From the NCBI GenBank assembly GCA_944989445.1, contig CALYLW010000569.1, forward strand, positions 542,111-606,110: a stretch of DNA of 64,000 nt, read 5' to 3'. This DNA comes from Ampullaceana balthica. Lineage: Eukaryota; Mollusca; Gastropoda; Lymnaeidae. Shown here piece after piece: positions 1 to 10,698 of the stretch (positions are counted from its first letter, which is position 1; every line of letters begins with the position of its first letter). The position numbers and the translations under genes were made by a program. Below the pieces are notes generated by a model, which worked only from the letters and a program-made list of their open reading frames with translations, did not search any database and was not told where the DNA came from.

Positions 1-162
1 TTCAAAACGCATAAATTTTCGTAAAAATCAATTAAATCGAATCCCCAGACGATCCCTTTGAAAGCAAGGTATGGCGATAATCATAATATATAATTCATTT
101 AAAATAACATTTTCGGATGCAATTTGTTACAATGATTATCCCTACTTGATTATTTAATACTA
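1..162. other. Short non-coding flank
   Basis: AT-rich sequence with no open frame or repeat that I can recognise. It is host flank to the left of a Helitron-like element whose CTAGT-type end begins at 163. Confidence 0.5.
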
Positions 163-1166
163 GACGCCCCGCGGCGTAGCATACGCCGCAGATTTGCTCA
201 TGGAGAGTGCAAAGAAATTGGAGAATTAATTGGACACAAACTAAAGCACGAAGAAATCAAAACAACGCGAGTGAACGTCGGTTAGGGGGGGGGACTACCA
301 ACTCATTGTTGGTTTCGAGATGTTTGCAGGCGAAATTCGGTACACCCCTAACTTCTATGAAGTCAGCTATAAAACGATAATCGGTTTAAAATCAGAGTTA
401 CATAATCGATAATCGGTTTTAAAGAACAACTAAAAACAACAACACGCAATTAACAACCCTAAACATGACTAACCCTCGCTAGGGTTGGCGAATCACAGTT
501 TATGTTTAAGGGATGGTATTATTAAATGGAAGGCGGGTAACAACAACCTCAGTGTGCTTGTCTCCATGTTTACCCGCTATTTTTTACTTAGTTTGTGCTG
601 CTTTTTGTGTCTGTACTCTCACCCCCCCCCAATCCGTTCTTTGAACTGTCTATTATGAGCAAGTCTGCGGCGTATGCTACGCCGCGGGTCTCTCCAGAGT
701 TCCTTCTTTTCATTCACTCACTGTCAATTGCCCAAACCCATCCCATTTTGACAACTGTGTCTTTCAGGAAGTCTTCACCCGTAACTAAATCATTAGCGCG
801 TATGCTACGCCGCGGGTTCAGCTAGTGTTGGCAATAAAGGGGTAAAAGAACGGGCACATACAAACATTTTTTAAATTTAAAAAAACAATGTTTTCGCTGG
901 GGCTTGAACCCAGGACCATCGACGTATGAGGCTGACATGATAACCAGTACACTACGAATCTCACATTTACTGTGAAGGACCAATGCAAGTGAACGCAAGT
1001 GCATTGTTTCCGCCCACTCTCACCCCCTTTTTTTTCATTTCATCCCACCACGCTTGCCAACAGTGTTTAGTTGACCCGAGCGAGGGTCATTCGTCATGCT
1101 CGGTTGCACATATTTTTGCTGCTTACTTGCCTGGCATGGTCCCATGAAGAGAATTATATATATAGA
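163..1166 (-). mobile_element. Helitron-like element, copy A
   Basis: Read on the minus strand, the element starts near 1166 with TCTATATATATAATTCTC, followed by a GGGACCATGC block. It ends at 163 with a GC-rich hairpin (an 8-bp GCGGCGTA/TACGCCGC stem) followed by CTAGT. A 5' TC, a 3' hairpin and a CTRRT end are Helitron hallmarks. The same hairpin plus CTAGT also occurs inside, on the plus strand, at about 797-825, so the unit looks like opposed Helitron ends. A second copy lies at about 41010-42645 and a partial one near 6690-7130. No Rep/helicase ORF is present, so it is non-autonomous. The base after CTAGT is not the expected T, which lowers confidence in the exact ends. Confidence 0.6.
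890..964 (-). tRNA. tRNA-Val-like pseudogene module in Helitron copy A
   Basis: On the minus strand this reads as a tRNA shape. The A-box region is TAGTGTACTGGTTATCA, an anticodon arm follows, and the B box is GGTTCAAGCCC. Order and spacing resemble eukaryotic tRNA-Val. The loop would read CTCATAC, giving a CAT anticodon, so it is not a working Val gene, and the acceptor stem pairs poorly. It sits at the same relative place as two other copies (6799-6871 and 42419-42492), so it is a repeat-borne tRNA-derived module rather than a free gene. Confidence 0.55.
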
Positions 1167-1522
1167 TAATAAAATTAACTGGAAAAAAACAAGCCTGTTT
1201 TTTTTTACTTAATATCATTCAATTAAGCGGATCTAATTAAATGGTGACATTACATGTTCCATCTTAATCATTTAATTACTTTTTGTTCAAATCACCAAAT
1301 TTTATTTGTCTAATTGAAATAAAAATATATCAAGAAAAATCGATATTTCTATTATGTGTATAATAATATTCTTATACTAAAGTTAGTGCTTATTGGCATA
1401 GCATAAACATTACAGAAATAGTTCGTAAAAATAAAGGCTGTGTAAATTTTCTTGTTAAATTTGAAATGTCCACTAAATTGTTTATAAATTGTCACTTATA
1501 TAACACTTATATCGTCTTTTGT

Positions 1523-1590
<68 letters not shown>

Positions 1591-4306
1591 TACAACCGAA
1601 GTGTTTGATCTTGATATGTTTATGTTTATCGCTGACTGCCACTGACACCGTGCGTAGTTGGTGTTTAAGGGTTCAGAGGTCAGGGTTACTTTGATATTTT
1701 TAAAACGTAATTTATTCCCATTCCCAGTTTTCCATTCAGCTGGTATCCCAGTGTCCTCCAGCCGTTAGATCAAGTACACATCCTGGTACGAGGGTTATGA
1801 TTTATGTTTTTCATATGATCACGTGCCCCGACTTTCAATAATCATCGGCGCACTGTTGTGTGAAAATTTTAACAAAACTGCGTTCACATTATTGCAGATA
1901 TTCTATACACATTTACATGCGTGTGGGGGGGGGACTTCCTAAATCCATGAGATCCATGATCGTAGTTTCGTTTCTTTTTCGTGGCTTTTTCAATAAACTA
2001 GCAGAACAAAATAGCCCACTTAAAGGTTAAACATAAAATTTGTTTACATTGATGTGTTATGGGTATATTATTTTATCTACGTATAAGTTGTGTTTCGTTG
2101 TCAAATTTCCATATTTTTCTCATTCATTTTTTTTTGTTTGTCATGTCATGTCTTGCTTTTAGTCGAAATATTCGTATGACTTTGCTGAAACTTTATTCAG
2201 TCCAAAATCACATTATTTATAAAAGAAATTGAAAAAGAGTAATCTTTAACATAAAAATCTTTCTCAGCAAAAATAATATTATATCTGATTTTTTTCTTTC
2301 ATTTTTTGGAAAGTTTGGTGAATAGAAATATTCCTATTGTTCTCATACACTGATCTTTAACACAATCTAGTTGTGTTGTATGAACAGCTTTGTCGGTAGT
2401 AAAACAAGCAATGATGATGCTGCTGTTAATTTTTTTAAATCTTGCATAAGGCAATTCCGTTCATTTTCATCATTATACAGACCAATTAAGCAATTTGGTA
2501 CTGCGACCAGTGTAGCTTTTAATTAATTAATTTTGTTTTAAGTAAATGATATGTTGGTCTGGAACTGTAGAATTGTTGTATGGATCAGATGTAGTCTAGA
2601 TTTATTGTTGATATAGTTGGTGTATGTGTAGTCTGGTATTATATTAGGTATACAATAGTATACAAGGTTTAGTTTCAGCTAAGTATGCATAAAACAAAGA
2701 CAACGATGTATTTTTTAAAATACTAATGTTCTTTGTACATAAGTCATTGGTTTTAATCTGGCATTTCAGTAGGAATATTTGGCTTAAGTCAAAACGTATT
2801 GGGAAGTTATAATCCAAAAGATACATCAACATATAATCTTTTCAGCAGAAGAGTCACATTGGTATTTTGTCCTCTTTTATGTAATTTACATGTTAAGTTC
2901 CTTAATGTAGATTAATATATAGATTTCGTGTATTCTCTGGTAGTTTGGTAAATGTTTAGGTTTTGCTGGGCGTTTGTGTGTAAATAAATCGTCATTACAA
3001 TCCCTTAGTCATTCCGATTGAAAGTTTCTTTATTGTTATTATTGTCAGTGTAGGGAACATAATATGTTTCAAAGACAATGTCCTATCAACTTAGAAACAG
3101 AACATAAATTGAAAGAAAAATCACTATTTCCATGGCATTGATTTCAACCCTTACATCTAGCACAGGATCATGGCTCCATAAATTGAAATAAGCTCTCTAA
3201 ACTGTCACGCCATGTTAAATCACGACCTTTAAACAGGCTGCTAGAGAAGAATGTCAAATTCAATAATTACAATTACAACAAGTACCAATCTCCACCCAGC
3301 ACACGTTTTTCAAGACAACCTTGTAACAGCAGGCAAGTCAATGATTGATGCATAGTAAACAGTAAACATTCTAGTACCTAAATGATTATTATAGCATCAA
3401 ATCGCTGAGAGCTCACCCCTACCCCAGGAATGTTTGTTTATTGCTTTTCTCCATTCCTATTTCTATTTGGCTTCAGAGTATATTTGAAAAAAAATTGTTT
3501 ACCTTTTTTTTTAATCCTACATTTGGCTGCGCTGGGATTTACAAAAAAAAATATTTAGAGGACTACGACCCAGGCCCACTCTATCATGACAGGGCCATGC
3601 ATGAAACTACAGGCATGGCCTTGACCTTGTCTGTTTCCAGATCTTTCTGCAAATCAAACACTGTTGACGACCGCGATAACTTATTGTTCGCGGCTTGTAT
3701 TCAAATTGATTCCGGTCTCTCTTTTTTTTTCTTTTCATGCATTAGTCGAGCTACTTAGGAATACACGCCAATGCGGCGTTCGGGGAAAACTAGGAAGTAC
3801 TTTATTTTTTCTTTTCAATTCGTGGTTACTTTATTGGATAAGCCCTTCCAGAAATGTCAAATTGATAGCAGAGCGAGACATTCTTATTTAAATCATCTGT
3901 CAAAGCAAATAGTTATCGGTAGTCTAAAAGGCGCTTTCTTAAAATGACAAAACAAGTGAATAATGTGAAATACATTTTGAATACTATTATTATTAATTTC
4001 TTTTAAAGAAGTGTCTTTTGGCTTAGGACATAGTAGTTTAATACAGACATTTTAAGTTTGTATAATCCCGGGGAAAGGAATTTTATTATCTGCTACCAAC
4101 GGTCTTACTATATGGAAAATTATTGTTAAATTCAATTACCTTATCAATGTTGATTTATTCAGTTGAAAGTTGTTCAACATAAAGCGCCAGATAATTAGAA
4201 AATCTTTGCAAATATATGACCTGCTTGTCAGGACGCGATAAAACCAGAATATTATACTGATTCTCCGCTGATTTGAGATTACATGTGAATTTACATACAT
4301 TTTTTA
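1167..4306. other. AT-rich non-coding stretch
   Basis: About 3.1 kb without any ORF I would call a gene. It holds a (TA)n run near 1527-1588 and homopolymer runs of G and T. Short open frames here are chance frames of AT-rich DNA. Confidence 0.6.
1527..1588. repeat. (TA)n microsatellite
   Basis: About 62 bp of uninterrupted TA dinucleotides in otherwise unremarkable AT-rich DNA. Confidence 0.95.
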
Positions 4307-4308
4307 TA

Positions 4309-4887
4309 CAGTATTCCCTCGCTATTTCGCAGTGGTTACGTTTCTACACCCCGGAGAATGGCGAAAAACTGCTAATTATGGATCAAGCTTTAAAACGCCC
4401 ATGTATGGGATTTTATAGGGTACTTAATGTGTCCCAAACTCTTTCTAAAACACTCTTACTCTACATAAAATATTAATACTTTATTACTGTTTTAATGAGT
4501 GTCTTTGGAAAATGTTTGGGACTATGCCATGCAGTGGTACTGTCCTCCTGAACTGACGTTTATTTATTTTTTTTAATGTTGATGCAGTAAAATATTAAAA
4601 CGTGTTTACATAATCCTGGCTGCATTAGGGAAATAAATTACCCATAAATAAGTTTCTCATACTTTATTATTTTACCGTGAATTATTTTTTTAAGCGTGCA
4701 AATTGGGTATTAGAATTTAGAGAAAATTAAAAAATTTCAAAGGCATACATAGACAGATAAATACATTACGAATAGTGCTGGTAATAATAATACAGTACAG
4801 AACAGTGCGGTGCTATAGGGTTAAAAGCCTAACCCACGAATATGAGGGGCCATGAATAAGGAACCGCGAATTGGTGAAGGTATACTA
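4309..4887. mobile_element. Pogo/Tc1-type MITE
   Basis: The left end reads CAGTATTCCCTCGCTATTTC. The right end reverse-complements to a related sequence (TAGTATACCTTCACCAATTC). Both ends are flanked by TA (4307-4308 and 4888-4889), matching the TA target duplication of the Tc1/mariner/pogo superfamily. The 0.58-kb interior has no transposase frame, so this is a non-autonomous copy. The termini are clear and the superfamily is inferred from end sequence and TSD. Confidence 0.55.
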
Positions 4888-4889
4888 TA

Positions 4890-6689
4890 AAGATAATAGT
4901 TCCCTTTTTCTTAAATACATCTCATTTTCCATGCGTTTGTTTGTATGGTTGTGTGGCTAAAATTTGCGCCATTTAATCAAGACACAACAAACAAACAAGA
5001 TTGTCATAAAATTCGACGTGGTCGTTGCCAATGAGCAGCATGTTTCCTGGAAAGTTAAGCCACAGCTGCCCCTCCCGCAATCCTCTAGGTAGCAGTTTAA
5101 ATAATCGTAAATGTGGAGGGTGGCTTTAATATTTTTTTTAAAATTATTTTTATTGTCATTTGCTTCACGGAGCTTCCATGTAAAGCTATTTTCGGGATAT
5201 GCATTTTTAATGAGGCAGTATTCATACGTTTCGTTTTAATGGAAGGTTTACGGTGGGAAATGTCTGCATGCGCATTTTAATTTCAGCATAATGTTTTGTG
5301 CTTTCAGAAAACTAACAAAGATACTATAAGATTTGAACAATTATTATTACATAGTTCAGTGAGCGGAGGGGAACTTTTTCACATGTATGGGTTCGCCAAC
5401 TTAGGACGGTACTTTGGAAAACATTTACACCGATTTCATAGAGCAGATGTTTGTGCGTTTCGAAAAGAAAATCCCAACTGTGTGAAGTAGTACAAAGCTT
5501 GTTTGTAATTGTAATTGGTCGTTGTATTTATAAAGGTTATCATAAGAGCAAAGCAAATTTATATTTATATATATATAATTATATATTATAAACCAATCAA
5601 TAATTAAAACAAGTAAAGAGTTGAGAAAATGTAACAAAACATGACAAGATTCAGCACTCAAGCGAGGCCTTATTCTAATTGTGAAAGTGCCACATATTTA
5701 GGAGAGCTAAAATTTTTAGGGGTGCCAACATACCAAATGGAATGATTTAATCTGCAGGAAAGAAGCGGCTTGGGGTTAACAAGATAGCCAACTTGAGAAC
5801 CGCCATAGTCCCTGCTCCACTACAAACAAATAAAACCCCGCAAGACTTATATGACGCATTTAGTCAAATTGTCAGTCTTTTTAAACCCCCCCACTCACCC
5901 CCCACCGCAAAAAAAAAGAAAGAAAAAAAAAGAAATTACAAAAAAGTTGATTTATCATAGGGTTTCCTATAGCTACCTCGTTTGATATAACATATTAAAT
6001 ATGTCCACGGATCCAAGTGTACAAGTTCAAAAGCTAATTGCCTAAGACTTCTGATTTCATGTTTAAACTTATAAGTGTTTAAATACAAAACTATAAAACA
6101 AAATTTAAAGAGAACGATATTACTGTATTTTCCAAACTACATCCACCAGGTTCGAATTGTTAGAGAAAGATGTTCACTTTATATTGACAGATAGTTAAAC
6201 CACAAGATATCAATCACCAACCAAAAAGAAGACGAGTTTTATTTGCATGCTTTAGTATATGTCTTTTAGTTCTTATGAGACAAAAAATAATTGTAATGTT
6301 AAAAAAAAATATTTGAAATCAATTATTTCTTTTCAATTTAAATAAAATATTTTACCATTGACTTTTCGATCACCTAGATTCTCAAAGAATATTGCTTTAG
6401 AATAACTTTTCTTGTGTGTTTCAAAACACCAGGCTAAAAGCAAGATGAAAATAATGACGATTTTATTATTTCACTGGTTGACGGGTCGTATGTATTGAAA
6501 GATCTAATCGTTGAAATGAACATTAAATCGACTCACTTATATTTTGGTAAAAAGTGTGTCCCCAAAACTTAAACTGAATGTATCGCTACTTACCACTATT
6601 AACTACAATTTTTTTTATATCATAAAAATCATTTTTTGACTATTAACGTGTATAAGTGTGAGCATATCTGTATTATAATTTACAAAAGC
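4890..6689. other. Non-coding stretch
   Basis: AT-rich DNA without a recognisable gene or full repeat. It includes a C-rich then A-rich tract near 5885-5935. The ORFs at 5296-5490 and 5425-5661 overlap on opposite strands and show no domain. Confidence 0.55.
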
Positions 6690-7131
6690 GTGTATTTGCA
6701 CATGAGCATGTCGAATGACCCTAGCTTGGGTCGACCAATGTCTCGAGAACAACAATGGTTCTTGCGTTCACTTGCGTTGTTCCCTCACAGAGTAACATGT
6801 GATTCGTAATGCAGTGGTTATCACGTCCACTTTACACACGGATGGTCCAGGGTTCAAGCCCCAGTGAAAACTTAAACAAATTTGTTTTTTATAAAAGTGT
6901 GTTTGTGCCCGTTCTGTTTCCACTTTTTGCAAACATGGCTGACCCCCGCCCCTCGCATGGGTCAGCCAATCACAGTTTATGGTTGGCAAGCTAGGGTGGT
7001 GGGCAGGTAGATAACCTCAGTGCGAATGTCTCGACACCAACAATGCGTCGGTGGTTCCCCCACTGACGTTCAATCTCATTGTCTTGATTTCTGCTGTTTG
7101 TGTCCGTTCTTTCCCCCCTTTTCTTTGCACT
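6690..7131 (+). mobile_element. Partial Helitron-like repeat with tRNA-like module
   Basis: This matches, in the opposite orientation, the tRNA-like half of copies A and B: a GACCC...GGGTC block, a tRNA-Val-like module, a GTGCCCGTTC block, then GGGTCAGCCAATCACAGTTT and a TTTGTGTCCGTTCTTTC stretch. Both terminal signatures (5' TC end, 3' CTAGT hairpin) are missing, so it is truncated. Confidence 0.55.
6799..6871 (+). tRNA. tRNA-Val-like module
   Basis: The A-box region TAATGCAGTGGTTATCACG, an anticodon arm with loop TTTACAC (anticodon TAC, valine) and the B box GGTTCAAGCCC lie in tRNA order over 73 nt. The T arm pairs and the acceptor stem is degraded. It is the best preserved of the three copies, and the only one with a valine anticodon. 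It lies inside a dispersed repeat, so I treat it as a tRNA-derived repeat module. A functional tRNA is unlikely. Confidence 0.55.
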
Positions 7132-8999
7132 ATTCATGAGAAAGTTTATAATCTAATTTATCAATTTATGAACAATAAGATCCCCAAACCAGCTTCCCAA
7201 AAGTAGACGATTTAGCTGAAATTCTGAAGGATTTCTTGAAGGACGCAATAATCTTCTATATAGAACTAGCGTTTGTAACAGATAATATACATTTTATTAA
7301 TTCGTTTAACATGACTGTGTGCGTTGTTGTTTTTTTCAAGCGACATAATTGGATTGGGAGATCAAGCGTCGCTTTGGAATGTTTACCGTATCAAGTCTAG
7401 TGTTTATACAAAACGATGTAACATTAAATAAATATCGGAAGTGAATGATGTTATTGTGGATGTTTATTTATTTTATTTTTATTTTTGTACAGTCGGAATA
7501 CGCAAGAACTCGCCGATTGTCTTGTCTTGTCTTGTCTTGTCTTGTCTTGTCTTGTCTTGTCTTGTCTTGTCTTGTCTTGTCTTGTCTTGTCTTGTCTTGT
7601 CGCTCATTGTCTTATGAAACAGTTGTTCTTGGAGACGGAAAAGTAGGGGACCGCTGAAAGTCAAACCTCTCAAGTCTATAAGCGCACGCTATCAAACACA
7701 GGGAACCGCTGGTGCTCGAATCGCTTATCTTTTAAGCCCGTGTTATTGAAGGCCCTAAATAGGAAGTTGTTAATAATTGACAATCGCGTTGCGCCAGCTT
7801 AACCCGTGACACTATCAATACCGCGTGGGCCCTCAAGATCTCGTCTGTTGTGCCATTGACAATGGTTGGTTCCCCGGGAAAAAAAATGAGTTTGAAGGGG
7901 TAAAGGGGTGTTCTTTGTTTGATGACGGTGACCTTTGATTCACCTTCCTGGACGTTGGAATGCAGTAAGATTGGAGTTGGTCGTGCTCATAACACATGTT
8001 TCCATTTTAAACTTAAAGCGAATATAGTTGTTGTTTTGTTTAGATTGTTTTTACAACAATCTTTATCTATTTAATTAAACTCAAGCATTAGTGTTTCTTG
8101 TTCGCATAAATCTTGAGAGCATTCTTTAAAACTGTGAGATACTTAGCTATTAACTCAAAAATAATTATGGACGTTTTAAAGAAAACAATTCTGTAGACCG
8201 TGGTAAAGGTCTGGAACATGAATCGGCATATCAATCGCCTTTCGACATTTATGTCGAATAACACGTAAATGTTTTTCTTGAAGCATTCGACATTACACCC
8301 ATTCTATAAATAGTTATAAAAATATTAATTTGAGAATTTATATAGCTCAGTATCCCAAGCAGGCAGCTGGGCTCACAGCGCTTCACATGAAAATAAGAAC
8401 ACTTATAGTGTTACCTTCATGCAATTTTACACATTCATTCACTAATTTAAAATCTAAAAATGTGATCGCAGAATGAACTAATCTATAAATATTCTTTAAA
8501 AATTCAAGTTCATCAAAAGTAAATTGTACTTACTAAGGATAATCTAGATACGAAAGTAAACAGCATGAAATTTGAAAACTGTTAGATGGTATCATTTTAG
8601 AGAAGTCTTAACACTTGCCTTCGACCGAAATGCGATTTTGATTTTTTTAAGACGAAAATTTGAACAAGTGTTCCTTGGGGTGATGGATATTAAAGCAGGG
8701 AGAAACAGTGAACCAAATTTTAAAATATCATCTCTAAAATAGTCTTTAAAACAATTTGACTTGACATTTCTAAATGATTTGACTGTAATATAAACCCCGT
8801 TCTTTTAATGGAGACTCGCGGAGTGAAATAATAGATCCCAAGATATTATTTGGAAGATAAGTTATAGAAATAGGTTTTGAATACTGGGGTCCCAGGTCTT
8901 TCCCCATGGCCCGTCACCCCAGATCTGCTATCGCAACGAACATTACATCACAAGAGTTCTGTGTCCTAAGCTATTTCCTCTAGTAAGGTTCAGGTGTGT
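7132..8999. other. Non-coding stretch with pentanucleotide array
   Basis: Apart from the TTGTC array at 7517-7600 I see no gene. The stretch at about 8341-8390 (stem-like text around CAGCTGGGCTCACAGCGCTT) resembles 42834-42890 and is probably a fragment of the same dispersed repeat. Confidence 0.5.
7517..7600. repeat. (TTGTC)n pentanucleotide array
   Basis: About 17 perfect copies of the 5-bp unit. Since 5 is not a multiple of 3 and the unit has no stop, it creates open frames on both strands (the apparent ORFs at 7445-7657 and 7479-7673), which are artefacts of the repeat. Confidence 0.95.
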
Positions 9000-9205
9000 C
9001 CTAGGGCGTCTCTGAGTCCACCCAGCTCCGAATGGGTACCTAACATTAGTTAGGGAAGTAAAGGCGGCTGGGTAATGCGTGGAACCCCTATAGCCGAGGC
9101 CTGTGAACGCTGCATCACTTGCCAACAGACCGGAATGGTCTGTGGACGCATTAATCTTCTGTATAGAAGGAGCGTCTGTATAGATAAGACAAGATAAGAC
9201 AAGTC
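9000..9205 (+). mobile_element. SINE, tRNA-headed family, copy 1
   Basis: The body carries CCACCCAGCTCCGAATGGGT, a GGCGGCTGGGTAATGCGTGG block, CACTTGCCAACAGA, and a tail of AAGGAGCGTCTGTA followed by GATAAGACAAGATAAGA. The same blocks in the same order occur at 57286-57520 (with a well-kept tRNA head) and, inverted, at 22190-22425 and 53655-53896. In this copy the tRNA head is decayed. Confidence 0.7.
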
Positions 9206-9499
9206 GCGTCACCTGTCATTTCTTGGGTGGCCTCTTCTTCTTTTGCCTTGAAGATTTTCCCCCTTGACGCCGAGAAGTTCAATTAATAGTAAAAAGAGAC
9301 TCGTAAATATAAAAAGTCAATAAACATAAACCTAAGCAGCTGATAAAATCATTGATTTTTATTTTAACTTTAGAATCTTCAGGTTTATTATTTGTCACAG
9401 CAGTGCCTCTTTTTAAAAACAAAAATATAGTATCTAATATATAAAGCTCAAATGTTTGTATGTCATATAGAATGGGACTGCAATAAAGCTTTTAAATAA

Positions 9500-9684
9500 A
9501 ATACAAAATACACAAACAAATTGTGCAATGAAAACAATAAATTTGAGCTTTATTTTTAGACTGATACGACAGTAAACGTTTCGGCTAATGCCTTCATCAG
9601 TACAACATAAAATACATTCTTACAATACTTACATAAGTAATAATAACATTCTTAAAAAATATTGTATTTTAAAATATTTATGTT
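9500..9684 (-). repeat. Left inverted terminal repeat of the Penelope-like element
   Basis: About 185 bp that is the near-exact reverse complement of 10513-10698. It carries the hammerhead-like core on the minus strand at about 9572-9606. Confidence 0.85.
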
Positions 9685-9693
9685 AAATATGTT

Positions 9694-10404
9694 ATGTCAT
9701 ACCCGGAAACAGTTTTAATATCCGCTGTCAATCGAATTAAAGGCATGACCAGACAGGATACATTTAAATCATCTGTTTCTGATCAATGTGATCGATCAAA
9801 ATTTATTTTAACTTTTCATCCTCATAATTTTAAAGCTCGCCAGGTGATTCTCAAAAACCGACCAATCCTTATGGCTGACCCTCTAACTCAGCAGGTCTTC
9901 AAAAAACCTCCTCTTTTTGCTTTCCGGAGAGATAGAAGCCTCAGAGATATTCTTGTAAGAAGTCACCTTCCCACAATGAAAGCATATATTGGAACAAAAG
10001 GTTGCAACCGTAACCGTTGCAATACTTGTCCATATGTGATGGAAATTAACAACATTTCTTTCCCTCTTGAAAAATTCTTAATAAAAGATGGATTCACTTG
10101 CACAAGTCGCAACGTGATTTATGCAATTCTTTGCAAGAGGTGTAATAAAATTTACGTGGGTGAGACTGGTCGTCGTCTTGGAGATCGGTTTAGAGAACAC
10201 CTGTATAATATAAATAAACAGGCTCAATGTCCTGTTTCTAAACATTTTAACAGTGTTGACCATAACGGCATATCAGATATTGCAGTAACTGGTATTTTAT
10301 ATGCAAGCAATACCCATGATAGAGTCCACATGGAAAATAGACTCATAAAAAGATTTGGTACGTTGGCTCCATATGGAATTAACCAAATTCATAATTTTAC
10401 TTAA
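9694..10404 (+). CDS. C-terminal part of Penelope-like reverse transcriptase with GIY-YIG nuclease
   Basis: Open frame of 236 aa. Residues about 40-90 (FHPHNFKARQVILKNRP, then PPLFAFRRDRSLRDILVRS) match the segment that follows the reverse transcriptase thumb in Penelope-like proteins. Residues 104-113 hold a zinc-finger-like GCNRNRCNTC. A GIY-YIG nuclease follows: VIYAILC and IYVGET stand for the GIY and YIG motifs, then GRRLGDRFREH with the catalytic Arg, and MENRLIKRFG with the catalytic Glu. The enzyme would nick target DNA to prime reverse transcription. All nuclease motifs look intact, but fingers, palm and YxDD are absent, so the copy cannot move on its own. The Met start lies just inside the left inverted repeat and is probably not a native start. 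Confidence 0.85.
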   Translation: MSYPETVLISAVNRIKGMTRQDTFKSSVSDQCDRSKFILTFHPHNFKARQVILKNRPILMADPLTQQVFKKPPLFAFRRDRSLRDILVRSHLPTMKAYIGTKGCNRNRCNTCPYVMEINNISFPLEKFLIKDGFTCTSRNVIYAILCKRCNKIYVGETGRRLGDRFREHLYNINKQAQCPVSKHFNSVDHNGISDIAVTGILYASNTHDRVHMENRLIKRFGTLAPYGINQIHNFT

Positions 10405-10512
10405 CTGCATAATCTTGTTCCCGTTGTGGTTTTTACTGTAACTTTGGATACTTCCCCCTTTTTGCTATATCCTGTGTCCATGTTTGTTTTTGTTTTTCCT
10501 TTCTTTTTATTT

Positions 10513-10698
10513 AACATAAATATTTTAAAATACAATATTTTTTAAGAATGTTATTATTACTTATGTAAGTATTGTAAGAATGTATTTTATGTTGTACTGA
10601 TGAAGGCATTAGCCGAAACGTTTACTGTCGTATCAGTCTAAAAATAAAGCTCAAATTTATTGTTTTCATTGCACAATTTGTTTGTGTATTTTGTATTT
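10513..10698 (+). repeat. Right inverted terminal repeat of the Penelope-like element
   Basis: About 186 bp, the reverse complement of 9500-9684. It contains a hammerhead-like core and an AATAAA at about 10645, and ends in a T-rich stretch. Confidence 0.85.
10590..10640 (+). ncRNA. Hammerhead-ribozyme-like motif in the right terminal repeat
   Basis: CTGATGA (10597-10603) is followed by a short stem-loop GGC-ATTA-GCC, then GAAAC (10615-10619) and, after 7 nt, GTC (10627-10629). That is the conserved order of a type I hammerhead with a very short stem III, as known from Penelope-like elements. Stem II and the minimal stem III pair. Stem I does not pair convincingly (the first position is A opposite G), so this copy may be degenerate or need a dimer. 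The mirror copy lies on the minus strand at about 9572-9606. Confidence 0.5.

Noticed and set aside
890..964. Functional tRNA gene
   Set aside because: It is in a dispersed repeat, with a degraded acceptor stem and a changed anticodon.
7445..7673. Open frames on both strands with LSCLV or KTRQD repeats
   Set aside because: Both are read-through of the TTGTC pentanucleotide array, not genes.
9694..10404. Host GIY-YIG repair nuclease (SLX1-like)
   Set aside because: The upstream FRRDRSLRDILV segment, the zinc-finger linker and the flanking inverted repeats are those of Penelope-like elements.
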